64,000 nucleotides of DNA from Labrys sp. KNU-23 (GCF_008330945.1 NZ_CP043489.1:3855501-3919500), one strand, 5' to 3'. Counted from the first letter of the stretch, positions 55,620 through 64,000 are shown. Notes: generated from the letters alone by a model not told the origin. Numbers and translations: made by a program.

Positions 55620-57095
55620 TTACCCCAGCATCTCCTTCACAACCTTGACCAACTCGGCCCGCGGCACCTGGCGCTGGGCGACCCTTGCCTCGCGCCATTC
55701 GCTGTTGTCGGCAATGGCCTTGGCCATTTCGGCACCGAGCGCGAGGTCCTTGAGCTGGACCTCGCCCTTCTCGGCCTCGTCCGAGCCCTGGATCACTGCG
55801 ACCGGTGCCTTGCGGCGGTCCGCATATTTGAGCTGAGCCTTCATTCCGGAGCCGCCGAGATAGACCTCGGCGCGGATGCCGGCCTGGCGCAATTCGTTGG
55901 CCATGGCCTGATAGTCGGCCAGGCGCGCCTGATCCATCACGCAGACCACGACGGGGCCGGCGACGCCCGCCGTGTCGACGCGGCCGAGGGCGGTCAGGGC
56001 CGAAAGCAGGCGCGAGACGCCGATGGAAAAGCCGGTTGCCGGTACGGGCTCGCCGCGGAAGCGGGCGACGAGGCCGTCATAGCGTCCGCCGCCGGCGACC
56101 GAGCCGAAGCGCACCGGCCGGCCCTGCTCGTCCTTGACCTCGAAGGTGAGTTCCACCTCGTAGACGGGGCCGGTGTAATATTCGAGCCCGCGCACGATCG
56201 AGGTGTCGATCAGGATGCGATCAGTGCCGTAGCCCGACTTCTCGACCAGCTCGGCGATGCGGGCGAGTTCCTCGACGCCTTCGCTGCCGGCAGTCGAGCC
56301 CGAGACCAGCGGGCGGATGCGCGCGAGCGTGTCGGCGTTGCTGCCGTTCTGCCCCGCCACATAGTCGAGGATGGTCTGGGCCTGGCTGTCATCGAGGCCG
56401 GCGCCCTTGGTGAAATCGCCGGACTCGTCCTTGCGGCCCGCTCCGAGCAGGGCCTTCACCCCTTCGGCGCCCAGCCGATCGAACTTGTCGATGGCGCGCA
56501 ACACCGTGAGGCGGCGGCCGGCATTCTCGTCACCGGCGAGGCCGATCGCCTCCATGATGCCGTCGAGCACCTTGCGGTTGTTGACGCGTACCACGTAGGA
56601 GCCGCGGGGAATGCCGAGCTTTTCCATGGTGTCGGCGGCCATCATGCAGATCTCGGCATCGGCCGCGACCGAGGCCGAGCCGACAGTATCGGCGTCGAAC
56701 TGCATGAACTGGCGGAAGCGGCCAGGGCCGGGCTTCTCGTTGCGGAAGACATAACCGGCCCGGTAGCTGCGATAGGGCTTGGGCAGGGCGTCGAAATTCT
56801 CGGCGACATAGCGGGCGAGCGGCGCCGTCAAATCATAACGCAGCGACAGCCACTGCTCGTCATCGTCCTGGAAGGAGAACACGCCTTCATTGGGGCGGTC
56901 CTGGTCGGGCAGGAATTTGCCGAGTGCGTCGGTATATTCGACGAAGGGTGTCTCGACCGGGTCGAAGCCATAGCGCTCATAGACTTCCTGGATCACCGCA
57001 ACCATGGCGCGGGTCGCCGCGATCTCGCCGGCATTGCGGTCGACGAAACCGCGTGCCTGCCTTGCCTTCAATTTTTGCTTCTTTTCGCCCGACAT
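55620..57095 (-). CDS. hisS: Histidyl-tRNA synthetase
   Basis: 491 residues, class II aminoacyl-tRNA synthetase. Motif 2 is YRAGYVFRNEKPGPGRFRQF. The histidine-binding motifs GLEYYTGPVYEVEL and VAGGGRYDGLVARF are both present, and a C-terminal anticodon-binding domain follows. It is about 60 residues longer than the E. coli protein, as in other Hyphomicrobiales. It heads hisS-hisZ-hisG. Confidence 0.96.
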   Translation of the reverse strand: MSGEKKQKLKARQARGFVDRNAGEIAATRAMVAVIQEVYERYGFDPVETPFVEYTDALGKFLPDQDRPNEGVFSFQDDDEQWLSLRYDLTAPLARYVAENFDALPKPYRSYRAGYVFRNEKPGPGRFRQFMQFDADTVGSASVAADAEICMMAADTMEKLGIPRGSYVVRVNNRKVLDGIMEAIGLAGDENAGRRLTVLRAIDKFDRLGAEGVKALLGAGRKDESGDFTKGAGLDDSQAQTILDYVAGQNGSNADTLARIRPLVSGSTAGSEGVEELARIAELVEKSGYGTDRILIDTSIVRGLEYYTGPVYEVELTFEVKDEQGRPVRFGSVAGGGRYDGLVARFRGEPVPATGFSIGVSRLLSALTALGRVDTAGVAGPVVVCVMDQARLADYQAMANELRQAGIRAEVYLGGSGMKAQLKYADRRKAPVAVIQGSDEAEKGEVQLKDLALGAEMAKAIADNSEWREARVAQRQVPRAELVKVVKEMLG

Positions 57096-57275
57096 CGCTG
57101 CAAACCTTCAAAATTCTTGCCGCTGTTTAGGCAGCAAAACCGGCTGGGGCAAGTTTTTGGGACAAGAATAATCGCGGCGATCACGAATCCGGAAGCTGAA
57201 GTCTCCGATTGCAGATGAAGCATGGTGGTCTGAAGCATTGCGCGCTTTAATGAAGATTGTGGGAGGCAGGGCGGC

Positions 57276-58181
57276 ATGGCGAAACGACGGCTGGCGATCA
57301 TCGAGGCACCCAGCAATCTGGGACTGATGCCGCTGGGCGACGATCCAGAGCCAGGAACACGCCATGCTCCGGCGACGCTGCGCCGGCTCGGCCTGCATGA
57401 GCGTCTGGCGGTGGAACGCGTCGTCACGGTGGAGCCGCCGCCCTACCGCCGCGACGACGAACGCCGCATCAATATCCGCAACATCGAAGCCATCGCCGAA
57501 TATTCCGTGCGGCTGGCCGACGCCGTGGAGGAGGTTGTCGAGGCCGGGTATTTTCCCCTCGTCCTCGGTGGCGATTGCAGCATCCTGATCGGCTCGATGC
57601 TTGGCTTGGCGCGGCAGCGTGAGGCAGCCCTCCTCTATGTCGATGGCCATACGGATTTCTATCTGCCCGAGCAATCGGCCACGGGTGGTGGTGCCGGCAT
57701 GGACCTGGCCTTGGTGACCGGATGGGGGCCGTCGGCCCTGACAGACCTGGAGGGGCGCTGGCCCTATGTGACGACACGGCGGGTGGCGGCCCTCGCCAAT
57801 CGAGATCAAGAGCGAGCGCTCCCGGCTCCAATTCCCGATATCGCCAAGGCCGGCATGGCCTACAGGCCCCTGGAGCAGATCCGCGCCGAGGGAGTGGAAA
57901 CCTGCGTCAACACGGCCCTGAACCGGATCGATGCCGACAGGGAAGGGTTCTGGATCCATTTCGACGTGGATGCCGTCGATAGCCGGCTGATGCCGGCGGT
58001 CGATTCCCCACAGGCAGACGGCCTCGACTGGCAGGAGGCGGCGGCGCTGCTCAGCGCCGCCCTCAAACGCCGCGCCCTTGGCCTGCAGGTGACAATCTAC
58101 GATCCCAGCCGCGATCCTGGACATGTCGCCGGAAAGGCATTGATCGAATGGCTCGTCGATGTTCTGGCGCGCGAAAGCTGA
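57276..58181 (+). CDS. Ureohydrolase (arginase-family) protein with altered metal site
   Basis: 301 residues of the arginase/agmatinase superfamily. Metal motifs are GGDCS (residues 98-102), DGHTD (123-127) and FDVD (229-232). In canonical arginase the first motif is GGDHS, so one manganese ligand histidine is cysteine here (Cys101). DGHTD replaces DAHAD. These changes suggest a divergent member with a different metal or substrate. It is single, divergent from hisS. Confidence 0.82.
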   Translation: MAKRRLAIIEAPSNLGLMPLGDDPEPGTRHAPATLRRLGLHERLAVERVVTVEPPPYRRDDERRINIRNIEAIAEYSVRLADAVEEVVEAGYFPLVLGGDCSILIGSMLGLARQREAALLYVDGHTDFYLPEQSATGGGAGMDLALVTGWGPSALTDLEGRWPYVTTRRVAALANRDQERALPAPIPDIAKAGMAYRPLEQIRAEGVETCVNTALNRIDADREGFWIHFDVDAVDSRLMPAVDSPQADGLDWQEAAALLSAALKRRALGLQVTIYDPSRDPGHVAGKALIEWLVDVLARES

Positions 58182-58205
58182 GCCGGCGGATGGCCGAGCG
58201 CTACC

Positions 58206-58298
58206 TCAGCGCCGTCGCGTGACGATACGCACCACATAGATGAATGCGAGAAGCAGCACGATCAGGATGAGCCAATGTGTGATTGCGAATCCGCCCAT
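58206..58298 (-). CDS. 30-residue TatA-like membrane peptide
   Basis: A short frame with GGAGG spaced 4 nt before ATG encodes MGGFAITHWLILIV..., one membrane helix, and a basic VTRRR tail. The first residues match the TatA/TatE consensus (MGGFSIWHWLI), but the protein stops after the helix, with no amphipathic helix. It may be a worn-down TatA paralogue or an independent membrane microprotein. It converges on the ureohydrolase gene, 24 bp away. Confidence 0.5.
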   Translation of the reverse strand: MGGFAITHWLILIVLLLAFIYVVRIVTRRR

Positions 58299-58435
58299 GA
58301 CGACCTCCGGACTTTGGGAGTCGGAAGGTTAGCAGGAGTGGCGTTGGGCTGACACCCTTGATGCGGGCCTGGCGGTTGCGCGTGACGGTTCCTATTTTTG
58401 TCATTATTGTTCTGTTTTTAAGCAATTTGGATTAA

Positions 58436-60211
58436 ATGTCTGACCGGGCCCATATAGATGCGCCCGGAAGGTGCATTAGACCTAAGAATATAATTGCAAT
58501 TCGTGCGGTTTACATGACTTCATTTTCGCGAATTTTTGCTAAGAAGATACTAGAGATTGGCCTTGTGGTCGCTCTCCTTAGTATTCCTGACGTAATATTT
58601 TCCTATTTCGGGTGGGATATCGCTCCGTTCCGGACGAGGGAATATTTTGTAACATTATTGTCATTTTCTGTGCTCTTCGCCCTCTCGGCTGGGACATGGT
58701 TCAGAATACTCATCATCGTCGTGGTGTTCTTGAATCAGGCTATCTGGCTAAGTTCGCTCGCTTATTTCGGAGCGCCACTCACGCCCGAGCAGGTCCGGCT
58801 GTTTTTCAGCGATACGGCCGATTCCGTTTCGACAGGCTTGCAGGTCCAGAGCGAATTCCTGCTGCCCATGCTCCTGGCGCTGACGACGGCCGTTTTGCTC
58901 GCGGTCGTCTCGCTGGCACGCCCGTTGCGGACGGGTCGGTCCTGGGCATTCTCCCTCCTGCTCGTATTGGCACTCGGTGGCGTCGCGGCGCGTTGGGAAC
59001 TGCACAAATTGCCGAGCGTGGTGCAGGCCAATACCTATTCGGCTTCCTTCATCTCCAGTGCCAATGCGGGGGTACTGGCGTATCGCGCCAGCCAAGCGCC
59101 CGCGCCTCCGGCTTCCCTCAATGGCCTGGTCGATCATGTCTTTGGCAAGACCGACATACCGGAGGGCCGGGCAACCGTCGTGTTCGTGATGGGTGAATCC
59201 ATCAATCCGGTGCGGATGTCGCTCTTTGGCGCAGCGCGACAGACTACGCCCCGTCTCGATCATCTCTTCAGGGAGCCGCCGGACGGGTGGCGGATGTTCG
59301 CCAAGATCGGCTTTTCCGGGGGTGTTGCCACCCTCGCCAGCGTGCCCTCCGCCCTCAGGCTCGTCTATTTCCCCAATATGCCGGAGCGGCAGCCGGTGAA
59401 CATTTTCGACATTGCCAAGGACGGTGATTTCGCCAGCTATTACTATTCGGCACAGGCTATTCACACCATGCAGATCGCCGGCGGAGCCCGGCATGCCCTG
59501 CAGTCGAAAACGGTGGAAACCTATGACGAGACGGCCGAAAAATCGGCTGAGGAGTCGCTCGCCGATGACGTCAAGGGTGTCCCGCCGGCCGCACGGCGCT
59601 TCGTCTATGTCCATCAGCGCGCCGATCACGAGCCCTATCTCGACAATTGCAAGAAATATGTGGGCGAGTTCCAGGTGTTCTCGCCACCCGACGGCAACGC
59701 GGACGAGGCGCGGCGGGCGCGCTACGACACCGGCCTGCAGTGCTGGGACCGCAGCACCAGCGACATCATCGCCACGATGCTGGCCGAGAAGGATCCGGTC
59801 TATATTTTCGTCACCTCCGATCATAATGAGCTGATGGGCGAGGATGGGTTGTGGGGACACCTGATCCGCCACCTTAGGACCGCGGTCGTGCCGGTGATGC
59901 TGATGACCAACAGGCCGGACTCGGCGATCGCCAACGCCTTCCGCCAGCTCGATCGTCCTACCCAGTTCCAGCTCATGCAATTGACCGCGCAGGCGATGGG
60001 CAAGACGGTTGCGACCAAGCAATATGATCCGTCGGTCTTTTATGTGAACGGCACCATGCCCTTCGGCCAGGCCAAATATATGAAGGTCGAGCGCCTGCCG
60101 GATGACGAATACCAGATCTCCCACTATGCCAGCGACGGCTCGCCGGCCGAGCCTCCAGAACATCTGTCGCTGAAGGGTGTGCCCAGGGAGCCCGGACATC
60201 TGGGCTCCTGA
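58436..60211 (+). CDS. Sulfatase/phosphoethanolamine-transferase-like membrane enzyme
   Basis: 591 residues. The N-terminal half has about five membrane helices and the rest is a periplasmic alkaline-phosphatase-fold domain. FVMGESINPVRMSLFG (around 250-264) is the nucleophile region, resembling CptA/OpgE-type enzymes, and TSDHNELMGEDGLWGH (Asp462/His463) gives metal ligands. It probably adds phosphoethanolamine to lipid A, core or glucan. The first third is markedly AT-rich. The start is uncertain: 58436 and 58514 both lack a clear ribosome binding site. Confidence 0.82.
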   Translation: MSDRAHIDAPGRCIRPKNIIAIRAVYMTSFSRIFAKKILEIGLVVALLSIPDVIFSYFGWDIAPFRTREYFVTLLSFSVLFALSAGTWFRILIIVVVFLNQAIWLSSLAYFGAPLTPEQVRLFFSDTADSVSTGLQVQSEFLLPMLLALTTAVLLAVVSLARPLRTGRSWAFSLLLVLALGGVAARWELHKLPSVVQANTYSASFISSANAGVLAYRASQAPAPPASLNGLVDHVFGKTDIPEGRATVVFVMGESINPVRMSLFGAARQTTPRLDHLFREPPDGWRMFAKIGFSGGVATLASVPSALRLVYFPNMPERQPVNIFDIAKDGDFASYYYSAQAIHTMQIAGGARHALQSKTVETYDETAEKSAEESLADDVKGVPPAARRFVYVHQRADHEPYLDNCKKYVGEFQVFSPPDGNADEARRARYDTGLQCWDRSTSDIIATMLAEKDPVYIFVTSDHNELMGEDGLWGHLIRHLRTAVVPVMLMTNRPDSAIANAFRQLDRPTQFQLMQLTAQAMGKTVATKQYDPSVFYVNGTMPFGQAKYMKVERLPDDEYQISHYASDGSPAEPPEHLSLKGVPREPGHLGS

Positions 60212-60249
60212 AGGATGGCCCAAGGCGCCGGCCGGAAACGGGATGCCGA

Positions 60250-60693
60250 TCAACGCCGCCGGCGGAAGAAATCCTGCAGCAAGGCACGCGACGCGGTGGC
60301 GTGGATACCGGAATAGACTTCGGGACGGTGATGGCAGGTGGGGGAAGCGTAGAATTGCACGCCGTTCTCCACCGCCCCGCCCTTGGGATCATCGCAGCCG
60401 AAATAGAGCCGCCGGATGCGGGCAAAGGAGATCGCGGCGGTACACATCGGGCAGGGTTCGAGCGTGACATAGAGGTCGGCACCGATGAGACGCTCACTGC
60501 CCAGCACCTGTGCGGCAGCGCGGATGGCGAGCATCTCCGCATGGGCGGTAGGGTCTTTCAGCGCCAGGGTGCGGTTTCCTTCGCGCGAAAGCACCACTCC
60601 GTCCTTGACGACAACCGCGCCGACAGGTACCTCCCCGCGACCTGCAGCAGCACGTGCCTCCTCCAGCGCCAGTTCCATGATCGAGCGCTTCAT
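60250..60693 (-). CDS. tadA: tRNA adenosine(34) deaminase
   Basis: 147 residues of the cytidine-deaminase fold. Zinc ligands and the proton shuttle are all present: HAE (His51/Glu53) and PCPMC (Cys81/Cys84). It converts A34 to inosine in tRNA-Arg(ACG), which is essential. It is divergent from rluB, the usual arrangement in alphaproteobacteria. Confidence 0.95.
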   Translation of the reverse strand: MKRSIMELALEEARAAAGRGEVPVGAVVVKDGVVLSREGNRTLALKDPTAHAEMLAIRAAAQVLGSERLIGADLYVTLEPCPMCTAAISFARIRRLYFGCDDPKGGAVENGVQFYASPTCHHRPEVYSGIHATASRALLQDFFRRRR

Positions 60694-60717
60694 CTCGTGA
60701 CATGCCGCCTTTTCTGC

Positions 60718-60770
60718 TAAAGCGTTTCACGATCCTTGCGGATCGGAAAGACGCCCCTCTTTTCAAGGAG
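60718..60770 (-). repeat. Degenerate half of the two-stem repeat, copy E
   Basis: AAGCGTTTCACGATCC...GATCGGAAAGACGC...CTCTTTT aligns with stem 2 and linker of copy A in the same orientation, with several gaps. It lies between the divergent tadA and rluB genes. Confidence 0.45.
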
Positions 60771-60823
60771 TCTTGGAATATCCTCCGATACGATGGTAGC
60801 GGGGGCCATTCCAGCAACAATCA

Positions 60824-63157
60824 ATGTCCGACGATAAACGATCTGGCGGCGGCGGCCGCAAGCCCCCAAGCGGGGGCAAGAAGCCATTTGGCCCCAAAAA
60901 GACCTCCGCTGACGCCGGGCCTCGTCGACGCGGCGTGGATGGCGACGCGCCCCCCCGCCGCTCCTTCCGGGATCGCGACGAGGGCGGCGAGGGCCGCCGG
61001 GAGCGGCCGGCCCGTTCCTTTGCCGAGCGCCAAAACAACGAGCGTCAGGATGGCGAGCGTCGTCCGGCTCGTTTCAAGCCGCGCGAGGGCGGGGATTTCG
61101 AGGCTCGTCCCGCCCGCCGCCCGTTCCGCGAGCGCGAGGGTGGCGAGGAGCGTCCGTTCAAGCCGCGCCGCCAGGACGACCGTGGCACGCGCGCGGAAGG
61201 CGGCTTTCGGCCGCGCCGCGATGCGGAACGCGGGGAGGGGAGCGAGCGTCCCTTCAGCCGCAAGCCCGGCCGGAGTGCTGGCGACGGGGAACGGTCCTTC
61301 GCGCCGCGCCGCTTCGATACCTCTTTCGAGCCGCGCGAGGGCGGGCGCAAGGCCTTCGAGCCGCGCTTCGATGATCGTCAGGAAAAAAGCGGACATGAAG
61401 AACGCGGCCAGAAACGTGCGCCGCGTCGGGCCGAACCCAAGCCGGAGGCCGCGGCCGAGCCTGGCGCCTATGCCGGCGAGCGTGTCGCCAAGGTAATCGC
61501 ACGGGCCGGGCTTGGATCGCGCCGCGACGCCGAGACCTGGATCGAGGAAGGCCGGGTTGCCGTCAATGGCGAAGTGCTGACCAGCGCGGCGCTCAACGTT
61601 CTGCCGGATGACAAGGTCACCGTCGACGGCAAGCTCCTGCCCCGGCGCGAGCGTACGCGGTTGTGGCTCTACCACAAGCCGCGCGGCCTGGTGACCACGG
61701 AAAAGGACCCCGAGGGACGCCCGACCGTGTTCGAGAACCTCGACCCGTCCTTGCCGCGCGTCATGTCGGTCGGCCGGCTCGATATCAACACCGAAGGCCT
61801 GCTGCTGCTGACCAATGACGGCGGTTTGGCGCGCCAGCTCGAGTTGCCCAAGACCGGCTGGCTGCGGCGCTATCGCGTGCGGGCCTTCGGCGAGACCGAC
61901 CAGGTCAAGCTCGACGCCTTGTTCGAAGGGCTGACGATCGACGGCATCGACTATGGACGCATCGAGGCCCGTCTCGACAAGGAGCAGGGCTCCAATTCCT
62001 GGCTGACCCTGGGGTTGCGCGAAGGCAAGAACCGCGAAGTCAAGAATGTGCTGGGTTCCATCGGTCTGGAGGTCAACCGCCTGATCCGGGTTTCCTATGG
62101 CCCGTTCCAACTCGGCGACCTGGCCGAGGGGGCCGTCGAGGAAGTGAAGACCCGGGTTCTGATGGACCAGCTCGGCCCTGAACTGGTCGCCGAGGCCGGC
62201 TGCGAGTTCGAAGCGCCGATCCACGAAGCCGGCGGCGAGAAGCCCGCCAAGGCTGCGGCCAAGCCTGCCAGGGGTGGTCCGTCGCGCGGACTGCGCGTCA
62301 AGGCCGAGGAGGGCGGCAAGGAGCGCGTGATGCGTGGCGGGCTGGTCGAGGATCGGCATGGCCGCCGTGTGCTGGTTCAGCGCGTTGCCGACATTCCCGA
62401 TGAAAAACCGGCCCGGCGCAAGCCGTTCCGTGCGCGTGACGAGGAGGGCGGTGACCGCCCGTTCAAGCCGCGTCCCGCTTTCCGTGACCGTGACGAGGGT
62501 GGCGAGCGTCCGCGCAAGCCGTTCCGTGTGCGCAGCGAGGAGGGCGGCGACCGCCCGTACAAGCCGCGTCCATCCTTCCGGGACCGCGACGAAGGTGGCG
62601 AGCGTCCACGCAAGCCCTTCCGTCCGCGTGAGGAGGGGGGCGGCGACCGTCCCTTCAAGCCGCGTCCATCCTTCCGCGACCGCGACGAAGGCGGCGAGCG
62701 TCCGCACAAGCCGTTCCGCGCGCGCAACGAGGAGGGCGGCGACCGTCCTTTCAAGCCGCGTCCGTCCTTCCGTGACCGCGACGAAGGCGGCGAGCGTCCG
62801 CACAAGCCTTTCCGCGCACGCAGCGAAGAGGGCGGCGACCGTCCCTTCAAGCCGCGTCCGTCCTTCCGTGACCGCGACGAAGGTGGCGAGCGTCCGCGCA
62901 AGCCTTTCCGCGCACGCAGCGAAGAGGGCGGCGACCGTCCCTTCAAGCCACGTCCGTCCTTCCGGGACCGCGACGAGGGCAGCGAGCGTCCGCGCAAACC
63001 CTTCCGCCCGCGTGAGGAGGGGGGGAGTGATCGCCCGTTCAAGCCACGTGCCTCCTTCCGGGACCGGAATGAGGGCGGTGAGCGTCCCTCCAAGCCGCGT
63101 CCCTCCGCGCCGCGTCCTGGCGGCAAGCCGGGCGGCTCGCCGCGCCGGGGGCGTTGA
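60824..63157 (+). CDS. rluB: 23S rRNA pseudouridine synthase RluB-type with long repeat tails
   Basis: 777 residues, of which only about 300 form the enzyme. An S4 RNA-binding domain (residues ~217-275) and the RsuA/RluB catalytic domain with GRLDINTEGLLLLTND (catalytic Asp near 318) make pseudouridine in 23S rRNA. The first ~210 residues are Arg/Gly/Lys-rich. The last ~240 residues are seven 32-residue units of the form EEGGDRPFKPRPSF...EGGERPRKPFR. Such tails are likely disordered RNA-binding arms. The enzyme call is firm; RluB over RluE/F rests on synteny with rsmD. Confidence 0.9.
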   Translation: MSDDKRSGGGGRKPPSGGKKPFGPKKTSADAGPRRRGVDGDAPPRRSFRDRDEGGEGRRERPARSFAERQNNERQDGERRPARFKPREGGDFEARPARRPFREREGGEERPFKPRRQDDRGTRAEGGFRPRRDAERGEGSERPFSRKPGRSAGDGERSFAPRRFDTSFEPREGGRKAFEPRFDDRQEKSGHEERGQKRAPRRAEPKPEAAAEPGAYAGERVAKVIARAGLGSRRDAETWIEEGRVAVNGEVLTSAALNVLPDDKVTVDGKLLPRRERTRLWLYHKPRGLVTTEKDPEGRPTVFENLDPSLPRVMSVGRLDINTEGLLLLTNDGGLARQLELPKTGWLRRYRVRAFGETDQVKLDALFEGLTIDGIDYGRIEARLDKEQGSNSWLTLGLREGKNREVKNVLGSIGLEVNRLIRVSYGPFQLGDLAEGAVEEVKTRVLMDQLGPELVAEAGCEFEAPIHEAGGEKPAKAAAKPARGGPSRGLRVKAEEGGKERVMRGGLVEDRHGRRVLVQRVADIPDEKPARRKPFRARDEEGGDRPFKPRPAFRDRDEGGERPRKPFRVRSEEGGDRPYKPRPSFRDRDEGGERPRKPFRPREEGGGDRPFKPRPSFRDRDEGGERPHKPFRARNEEGGDRPFKPRPSFRDRDEGGERPHKPFRARSEEGGDRPFKPRPSFRDRDEGGERPRKPFRARSEEGGDRPFKPRPSFRDRDEGSERPRKPFRPREEGGSDRPFKPRASFRDRNEGGERPSKPRPSAPRPGGKPGGSPRRGR
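62435..63106 (+). repeat. Seven 96-bp tandem repeats in rluB
   Basis: Units start at 62435, 62531, 62627, 62723, 62819, 62915 and 63011, an exact 96-bp period with no indels. Each codes for 32 residues and is itself two related 16-residue halves centred on EGG(D/E)RP.KP. The last unit diverges after the midpoint. Confidence 0.92.
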
Positions 63158-63168
63158 CGGACGGGTCG

Positions 63169-63729
63169 ATGCGTATCGTTGGCGGGCAATTTCGCGGCAA
63201 GCAATTGGCGACACCGAAGTCGGACGCGATCCGGCCGACTTCGGACCGCCTGCGCGAGACCCTGTTCAACATCCTGGCCCATGGCTATGACAATCCCGTG
63301 CGCGACGCCCGGGTGATCGATCTGTTCGCCGGTACCGGTGCGCTCGGCTTCGAAGCCCTGTCGCGTGGCGCCAGCTTTGCCACTTTCGTCGACGAGAGTG
63401 CGGAGGCGCGTGGCCTGATCCGCAGCAATATCGAGGCGATGTCCCTGGGCGGACGCACCCGGCTGTTCCGCCGCGACGCCACCAAGCTGGGCATGATCGG
63501 CCCGAGCGAGCCTTTCTCGCTTGCCTTCCTCGACCCTCCCTACGGCAAGGGGCTGGCTTCGCAGGCTCTTGCCAGCCTTGCCAATGGCGGCTGGTTGGCC
63601 AAGGGAGCCTTGTGCGTGGTCGAGGAAGCGACGGACGCGCCATTGGAAGCACCGCCCTCCTTCGCCCTGGCCGATCAGCGCGATTATGCCGGCACCCGGC
63701 TGACTTTCTTCAGCTACGAGCCGGGCTGA
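63169..63729 (+). CDS. rsmD: 16S rRNA (guanine(966)-N(2))-methyltransferase
   Basis: 186 residues of the RsmD family. MRIVGGQFRGKQL is the canonical start, motif I is VIDLFAGTGALGFEALSRG, and motif IV is LDPPYGKG near residue 121. It methylates G966 of 16S rRNA. A TTG at 63154 overlaps the rluB stop and could serve as coupled start, but the ATG at 63169 matches the family N-terminus. Confidence 0.93.
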   Translation: MRIVGGQFRGKQLATPKSDAIRPTSDRLRETLFNILAHGYDNPVRDARVIDLFAGTGALGFEALSRGASFATFVDESAEARGLIRSNIEAMSLGGRTRLFRRDATKLGMIGPSEPFSLAFLDPPYGKGLASQALASLANGGWLAKGALCVVEEATDAPLEAPPSFALADQRDYAGTRLTFFSYEPG

Positions 63730-63803
63730 CCGTTACTTCGGTCGCTTCCGCTCTCCGTGCCCCGCTGCCATAATCCGGCGACGTTTCGGAGCGGGGAAGA
63801 GCA

Positions 63804-64000
63804 ATGGCGACGGTGACGGTCGAACTGCGCAATGTCGGGGAAACGCAAGCCACCATGGGGTGGGCCGGCGGACACACCATCGTGGTCGATCGTCCCGAAG
63901 GCAAGGCCGGCGGCATGGGGCTCGGTTTCAACGGGGCCCAGCTGCTGGCCCTGTCGCTTGGTGGCTGTTTTTGCAATGATCTGCGCTACGCCGCCGAGGA
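63804..64000 (+). CDS. OsmC-family protein (partial, runs off the window)
   Basis: The first 65 codons encode a protein with MATVTVELRNVGETQATMGW and GFNGAQLLALSLGGCFCNDL, the characteristic OsmC/Ohr segment around the first redox cysteine. Members reduce peroxides or are detoxification proteins of unknown substrate. GGGGAAGAG precedes the ATG. The C-terminal half and the second cysteine are outside the window. Confidence 0.82.
   Translation, partial: MATVTVELRNVGETQATMGWAGGHTIVVDRPEGKAGGMGLGFNGAQLLALSLGGCFCNDLRYAAE

Noticed and set aside
62435..63106. Possible CRISPR array
   Set aside because: The 96-bp period is continuous without unique spacers, keeps frame and codes for a regular peptide inside rluB.
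60821..63214. 797-codon frame antisense to rluB
   Set aside because: It mirrors the GC-rich repeat-bearing rluB gene. The Arg/Leu/Thr-rich product has no domain, while the plus strand has S4 and pseudouridine synthase motifs.

Overview
The window looks like ordinary chromosome from a high-GC alphaproteobacterium, most likely of the order Hyphomicrobiales (Rhizobiales). Support comes from the hisS-hisZ-hisG order, the linked maf-yacG pair, malate synthase G with a three-subunit glycolate oxidase, and several families of dispersed palindromic intergenic repeats of the kind common in that order. No genus is claimed. I saw no rRNA, tRNA, CRISPR array, transposase, phage gene or replication origin. 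Starts were moved inward from the longest open frame wherever a ribosome binding site, a signal peptide or an overlapping upstream stop favoured it.

Left part (1-26308). A DUF3053 lipoprotein and a TPR protein lead into a two-carbon locus: malate synthase G (glcB) and, 3.5 kb away on the same strand, glycolate oxidase glcD-glcE-glcF. These take glycolate to glyoxylate to malate. Between them sit a DHA2-type efflux pump with a divergent ArsR-like regulator and a secreted alpha/beta hydrolase. Next is a copper-handling operon (DUF2946, PepSY membrane protein, copC, copD, one unknown protein), then acetoacetyl-CoA synthetase, a spermidine-synthase-like methyltransferase, an AsmA protein and a complete sugar ABC importer.

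Middle (26309-42951). potGHI polyamine transport genes without a potF are divergent from a gamma-glutamylputrescine-synthetase-like glutamine synthetase, which is followed by a PuuB-like oxidase. Twin TGTGATCACA palindromes lie between the two arms. After a GDSL esterase comes a three-gene operon (Asp/Glu-type racemase, L-2-amino-thiazoline-4-carboxylate hydrolase, N-carbamoyl amino acid hydrolase) with a divergent Lrp-type regulator. This matches the pathway that makes L-cysteine from the thiazoline ATC and is the most interesting system here. TetR/DUF1348, a malate/lactate dehydrogenase-like enzyme, yacG, maf, a small periplasmic protein and an SDR follow.

Right part (42952-64000). A GntR regulator separates two Gfo/Idh/MocA oxidoreductases from an operon encoding a dipeptide-type (family 5) ABC importer with two DapA-superfamily enzymes embedded in it, probably for uptake and breakdown of a sugar acid or amino sugar. 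Then come hisG-hisZ-hisS, a ureohydrolase with an altered metal site, a 30-residue TatA-like membrane peptide, a phosphoethanolamine-transferase-like enzyme with an AT-rich 5' end, tadA, rluB with a 7 x 96 bp repeat tail, rsmD and the start of an OsmC-family gene.

Intergenic DNA carries at least four repeat families. One is a two-stem element of about 100 bp, in four near-complete and two partial copies, often touching the stop codon of a flanking gene. Another is a set of long hairpins sharing a CTCTTGGAAAC-like loop.
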